From an uncultured Parvularculaceae bacterium (GTDB lineage Bacteria > Pseudomonadota > Alphaproteobacteria > Caulobacterales > Parvularculaceae), in assembly GCA_938015425.1 (NCBI GenBank), contig CALLPQ010000022.1:1-57411 (forward strand): 57,411 bases of DNA, in the 5' to 3' direction. Shown here in pieces: positions 54,111 to 57,411 of this stretch. A program made the translations under genes and the position numbers. Position 1 is the stretch's first letter; each line of letters starts with the position of its first letter. The notes beneath the pieces were generated by a model. That model ran no database searches and was not told the DNA's origin. It was given only the letters and a program-made list of their open reading frames with translations.

Positions 54111-54915
54111 ATGGCCACGCTAAAATTCCCCAAATGGGAGAATAATCCCTGCGCTGAGTATGTTTTTGGTATCGATGGCTGCCCAAACGGGTGGGTGGTT
54201 GCGGCAATTCAAGCAACAGGCGAAATTAACCACTGCGAGTTATGCATCATCGAGGAATTTTCACAAATCATACCAACCCCTTCACCCATCCAATCACATA
54301 TCGGTGAACCCGTAATTCCCGCTATCATGGTTGATATGCCCATCGGTCTTCTCGATTATGGACGCCGCCCCTGCGACCGCATGACACGCCGTCATATCGG
54401 GGCACGCGCATCAAGTGTATTTCCCGCACCAAGACGCCCTATGCTTGCCTTCAAAGATTATGAAGCTGCGAACGCATGGGGCAAACAACAAGGACATGAA
54501 GGGGGCGGCGGACTTTCTAAACAGGCTTTTAGTATAATGCCGAAGATTAAAGAGATCGATGCCGTCATGACACCGCAATTACAATCCATGATTAGCGAAG
54601 CCCACCCCGAACTTGCGTTCACCCGCCTTAACCAAGGCATACCTTGCGCACACAATAAACGTCACAAAGACGGCATTGCCCAACGGTGTGCCCTTTTAAA
54701 GGGTCATGGCTTACCCGATCCAAAAGAGTTACATCAGACATTGAAAGACACTCATAAAACTTACACTCATAAATCTGGTGCCAAAAAGCACAGCGCAACA
54801 TTGAATGATGTCATTGACGCCATGGCATTGGCATTAACCGCAAGGGCGAAACGCTCTGCACCTTACCGACGGCACCCGCGACCAACGAGGATTGTTACTA
54901 GAAATCTGGGGCTAG
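54111..54915 (+). pseudogene. DUF429 family protein, frameshifted near its end
   Basis: A DUF429 protein (FGIDGCPNGWVVAAI opening; VDMPIGLLDYGRRPCDRM; SEAHPELAF; LNDVIDAMALALTA). The true C-terminus, ending in RDQRGLLLEIWG, is found one frame over, with its stop at 54913-54915. The frame therefore shifts by one base near 54853-54858 (GCTCTGC). The uncorrected frame reads on to 54998, into the neighbouring IS element. Function of the family is unknown; a nuclease-like RNase H fold has been proposed. The shift may be a real mutation or a sequence error. Confidence 0.85.
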
Positions 54916-54955
54916 AAACCGTTAGTATTTCATTTGTGACCCTTTTCACCTCGCC

Positions 54956-55925
54956 TGACATTGATTTTATGATTTTTACGCTACAAGTTTTTTCTTGAGT
55001 ATTTCATAAGGTGTTTTTCCTTTAAGGGAAGTGTGTGGTCTGTGGTAATTATAAAAAATTTCCCATTCAGTGAGCTTTTTTTGCAAGTTTTGGTCTCCTG
55101 TGTAATTGAGCAACTGATAAAACTCGGTCTTATCAGTTAAGTGTGAACGCTCGACTTTCCCATTCAAATGCGGGCTAGCCGGTTTAATGTAGCGGTGAAT
55201 GATGCCGATATCCTCGGCATGCCAATGAAATTTTGATTGGAATTCGTGACCATTATCAGTCTGAACATATTTGATGCGGAACGGAAATTTTTCAACGACA
55301 TAATCCAGAAAGTTGATCGCGTTTGCTTGATTATGTTTCTCATATACTTTTAAGGCACGAATACGGGTCGCATCATCAATCGCTGTATACTGAAAGCGTT
55401 TGATCCGTTTGCCATTCTTATCAGTAAAGAACAGGAACTTGACGTCAATCTGAACCTGATGGCCAGGCACCGTTTTTTCATAGCGCTTGTAGGTGCTCGG
55501 CGAGCGTTTCGGTGCGCCTTTTGGTAATCGGCTAAGTCCGTTACGTTTGAGTACGCCAAAAACCCCAGTGGGCGATACGCTCAGTCCGTAATAGCGCTGC
55601 AGATACCAACTGATCCGCTGCTGACCGAGCCCGAACTCTTTGCGAACATAGATGATTTTCTCTTCAATTTCTGCCGATACGCGGATCTTAGGATTTTCTG
55701 GGCAAGGTTTAGAGTTGATCAGCGCCTCTTTTCCACCAGCAGCTAATTGTCGTTTCCAGCGGTAATAAGTATCTCGCGATATACCGTAGCGCCGGCAAAC
55801 AAAACTCACATTACCTGCTTGTTCACCTTCTTCAAGAATGCGGGTCTTCCGCCTGATATCGTGCTCTGCTTGTCGGTTCATCAACCTTCTCCTGACATGT
55901 CAATTCATTATAGAATAAACTGTCA
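54956..55925 (-). mobile_element. IS481-type insertion sequence
   Basis: About 970 bp. The ends are TGACA at 54956 and TGTCA at 55925, continuing as imperfect inverted repeats of about 20 bp. GCC flanks both sides (54953-54955 and 55926-55928), a possible 3-bp target duplication. It carries one transposase gene. It inserted 40 bp past the DUF429 stop. Confidence 0.8.
54976..55884 (-). CDS. Transposase, IS481-type DDE
   Basis: 302 residues. An N-terminal helix-turn-helix (VSFVCRRYGISRDTYYRWKR near 25-45) is followed by a second DNA-binding region and an rve integrase catalytic core with the DDE triad: Asp in VQIDVKFLF, Asp in YVQTDNGHEF and Glu in NGKVERSH. No frameshift or stop is present, so the element may be active. 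It fills almost the whole element. Confidence 0.93.
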   Translation of the reverse strand: MMNRQAEHDIRRKTRILEEGEQAGNVSFVCRRYGISRDTYYRWKRQLAAGGKEALINSKPCPENPKIRVSAEIEEKIIYVRKEFGLGQQRISWYLQRYYGLSVSPTGVFGVLKRNGLSRLPKGAPKRSPSTYKRYEKTVPGHQVQIDVKFLFFTDKNGKRIKRFQYTAIDDATRIRALKVYEKHNQANAINFLDYVVEKFPFRIKYVQTDNGHEFQSKFHWHAEDIGIIHRYIKPASPHLNGKVERSHLTDKTEFYQLLNYTGDQNLQKKLTEWEIFYNYHRPHTSLKGKTPYEILKKKLVA

Positions 55926-55991
55926 GCCAAGGTTGGGAGTTTCATAGCTAATTATACGCTGCAGTTTCCGTTATCTTGCATAATAGTTTAA

Positions 55992-56711
55992 GGGGCTGGC
56001 ATAGGAAATTGGTTATTTTAGGTATGGTTTGAGCCATTTTTTGAGCGTTTTCAAGAGTTGATCGGGCGGTCCATAATTGAACCGCCATTCGCATTCCTTG
56101 AGAAATAAAGGAAAGTTACTACGCGGAATACCATTGTATCGACGCAGATGTCGTTTAGCTTGGTTCCAGAAATTTTCGATACCGTTGATGTGGTTCTCTT
56201 TATCTGCAAACAGTTTCGAATGATTGATGCGCATATGATGAAAATCGGTGATATCTAAAGTGTCATACGAGCGGTAACTGTCGGTATAAACAATGCTGTC
56301 AGGCTGTACTTTACAGACAATGATGGGAATGAGCGTGTCAGCTTTGGTATCATTGACTGCGACTGTATAGACATGTCCGCCACGTTTCAAAAGCCCAAAG
56401 ACTGGTACTTTTCCAGCCGCACCACGACCTCTTTTGCCTTTTCTCACGCCGCCAAAATAACTTTCGTCAACTTCGATCTCACCCGCAAACTCGGTCCATT
56501 CCGCGCTAAGCTTTTGCGCGATGATGCCGCGTAACCGGTGATAAAATTGAGTGACAGTGTTGCGGTTTACACCTACCAATAAAGCCGCTGTTCTTGCTGG
56601 TGTCCCGGCAACATAGTGTTCAAGCAGGCGATTTGTCTGAAAATCTGTTAGTTTTGAGTACTTTAGGCGCATAAGAAACGATAAATCCTATCGATTTCAT
56701 ATGCCAGCCCC
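55992..56711 (-). mobile_element. IS1595-type insertion sequence, full copy
   Basis: 720 bp bounded by terminal inverted repeats: GGGGCTGGCATAGGAAATTG at the left and, reversed, GGGGCTGGCATATGAAATCG at the right. Encodes one intact transposase. No clear 8-bp target duplication is seen, which fits rearrangement with the second copy at 57239. Confidence 0.88.
56013..56672 (-). CDS. IS1595-family transposase (ISXO2-like)
   Basis: 219 residues: an N-terminal DNA-binding part with an H-T-H-like segment (ARTAALLVGVNRNTVTQFY), then the ISXO2-like DDE domain with Asp in EIEVDESYFGG, Asp in YTDSYRSYD and a late Asn/Glu-type residue in HINGIENFWNQAKRH. This N/E arrangement is typical of the family. 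Frame intact. Confidence 0.93.
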   Translation of the reverse strand: MRLKYSKLTDFQTNRLLEHYVAGTPARTAALLVGVNRNTVTQFYHRLRGIIAQKLSAEWTEFAGEIEVDESYFGGVRKGKRGRGAAGKVPVFGLLKRGGHVYTVAVNDTKADTLIPIIVCKVQPDSIVYTDSYRSYDTLDITDFHHMRINHSKLFADKENHINGIENFWNQAKRHLRRYNGIPRSNFPLFLKECEWRFNYGPPDQLLKTLKKWLKPYLK

Positions 56712-56759
56712 AAAAATTATAATAAATATTAGAGTTTTTAGTGAGGAATTGATATAGCG

Positions 56760-57262
56760 ATGGCAAAAAATTCTCAGATCACAGGCGGGTTATTTAACCC
56801 TAATATAGATTATGAGCGGGTGGCAAAGATGATTTCGATGACGGCATCAAACTGTAATTTGTTGTACGATCACTCAATCAAGACAATTAAAGATCAATCC
56901 AGGGAATATAATTATCATCACAAACATTTATCGCTACTTGTAAGGCATATGGAGTATTTTATTATTCAGCCACGCGTGTCTAAAAAGTTGACCTTCGCGC
57001 TAAGGAAAAAGGAGTTGATGATCTACGCAATTATATTTGGAGTGATCAACCTATCAAGATGAAAGATAAAGGCAGGAAAACCTTTCATTTTGAGCATATT
57101 AAACCGTGCGCGCAAATTCGTAATGAGATCCTTGCATTGGAAAATTTTGATCTAGAACAAGTCATAAATATTTTGAAAACTTCTGATATCGCTTGGATAC
57201 TCAAAGAGGAAAAAAAGATTCTTGATAAAAAAAATAAAGGGGCTGGCATAGGAAATCGATAG
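56760..57262 (+). pseudogene. Uncharacterised gene, frameshifted and cut by an IS end
   Basis: Two overlapping frames (56760-57062 and 57059-57262) rejoin into one protein if one A is restored in the A-run at 56982-56986. The corrected reading runs through RAKEKGVDDLRNYIW and into FHFEHIKPCAQIRNEIL, about 160 native residues. The last residues (GAGIGNR) are coded by the terminal repeat of the second IS1595 copy, so the native 3' end is lost. I do not recognise the family. The HIKP segment hints at a nuclease-like site but that is weak. Confidence 0.7.
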
Positions 57263-57345
57263 GATTTATCGTTTCTTATGCGCCTAAAGTACTCAAAACT
57301 AACAGATTTTCAGACAAATCGCCTGCTTGAACACTATGTTGCCGG
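57239..57345 (+). mobile_element. Truncated inverted copy of the IS1595-type element
   Basis: 107 bp identical, apart from one base, to the transposase-start end of the full copy at 56605-56711 but in opposite orientation. Homology stops abruptly after GTTGCCGG at 57345. Confidence 0.92.
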
Positions 57346-57411
57346 CCAAAAAAAACCTTGCTTTCTTCTACAACTAAGAGTTAAGATTTTAAAAATTGGT
57401 TCTTCTGGAAC
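57278..57411 (+). pseudogene. Truncated IS1595 transposase start, fused to other sequence
   Basis: Begins with the same ATG and first 23 codons (MRLKYSKLTDFQTNRLL...) as the full transposase, then continues in unrelated sequence, open to the window edge. It cannot make a functional transposase. Whether the following bases belong to another element is not visible. Confidence 0.8.

Noticed and set aside
56760-57262. HNH nuclease call for the cargo gene
   Set aside because: The HIKP segment is suggestive, but the full metal-binding pattern is not visible, so no function is assigned.

Overview
This window looks like a chromosomal segment of an alphaproteobacterium of moderate to low GC. The evidence is gene content: a GapR/DUF2312 nucleoid protein, an RcdA/DUF1465 cell-cycle adaptor, the coaX-rnj-DUF1467 block, the thrC-M16 peptidase pair, hopanoid genes (hpnC, D, E, G, H), a RatA/Coq10 START protein next to lipA-region genes, and ParC. 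I cannot name the genus from sequence alone. The gene-dense part runs to about 54.1 kb. The last 3 kb is a patch of insertion sequences with two frameshifted genes. I see no rRNA, tRNA, CRISPR array, phage or plasmid backbone.

Layout. 0-9.2 kb is an isoprenoid/hopanoid region: the N-terminal part of ispA at the left edge, an uncharacterised zinc-ribbon protein, ispH and hpnH on the plus strand, then hpnG, a hexapeptide-repeat protein, an ICMT-like membrane methyltransferase, and the squalene-forming trio hpnE-hpnD-hpnC on the minus strand. Squalene-hopene cyclase is not in the window. 9.5-20.3 kb is plus-strand housekeeping: lpdA, a cold-shock gene with a long structured leader, the translationally coupled coaX-rnj-DUF1467, mgtE, minus-strand gapR, and carB. 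Three palindromic REP-like units follow carB. 20.6-28.6 kb (minus): mmsB, a RatA-type START protein, a GST, lipA, a HerA-like ATPase followed closely by an orphan histidine kinase, and a CPA1 cation/proton antiporter with RCK-like domains.

28.7-34.5 kb (minus) is the most distinctive metabolic cluster. It is a seven-gene methylcitrate-type operon, in transcription order prpD, VOC protein, SnoaL/NTF2-like protein, prpB, ABM-domain protein, prpC and crotonase. It would turn propionyl-CoA plus oxaloacetate into pyruvate plus succinate, with three small accessory proteins of unknown role. 34.6-39.2 kb holds small accessory genes: TSUP exporter, thioredoxin-like lipoprotein, cupin, pterin dehydratase plus Zn-alcohol dehydrogenase, uracil-DNA-glycosylase-like protein, MAPEG protein. 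An 800-bp AT-rich stretch with three families of short tandem repeats follows, then an AraC regulator, parC, a CDP-glycerol-transferase-like protein, yghU, a DEAD-box helicase with a long basic tail, an M16 peptidase with a four-residue repeat tail, thrC, a paraoxonase-like protein lacking the usual His dyad, rpmE and rcdA.

54.1-57.4 kb: a DUF429 gene is frameshifted just before its C-terminus and lies beside an IS481-type element (TG...CA ends, possible 3-bp target duplication). Next comes an intact IS1595-type element. A second, truncated IS1595 copy lies in inverted orientation about 530 bp away, and the gene between the copies is frameshifted in an A-run and cut by the second copy's terminal repeat.

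Across the whole window there are many short tandem duplications of 12-19 bp, several of them at gene ends. That suggests a replication-slippage habit in this genome. The strongest candidates for something undescribed are the HerA-like ATPase/degenerate histidine kinase pair, the augmented methylcitrate operon, and the paraoxonase-like protein with an altered active site.
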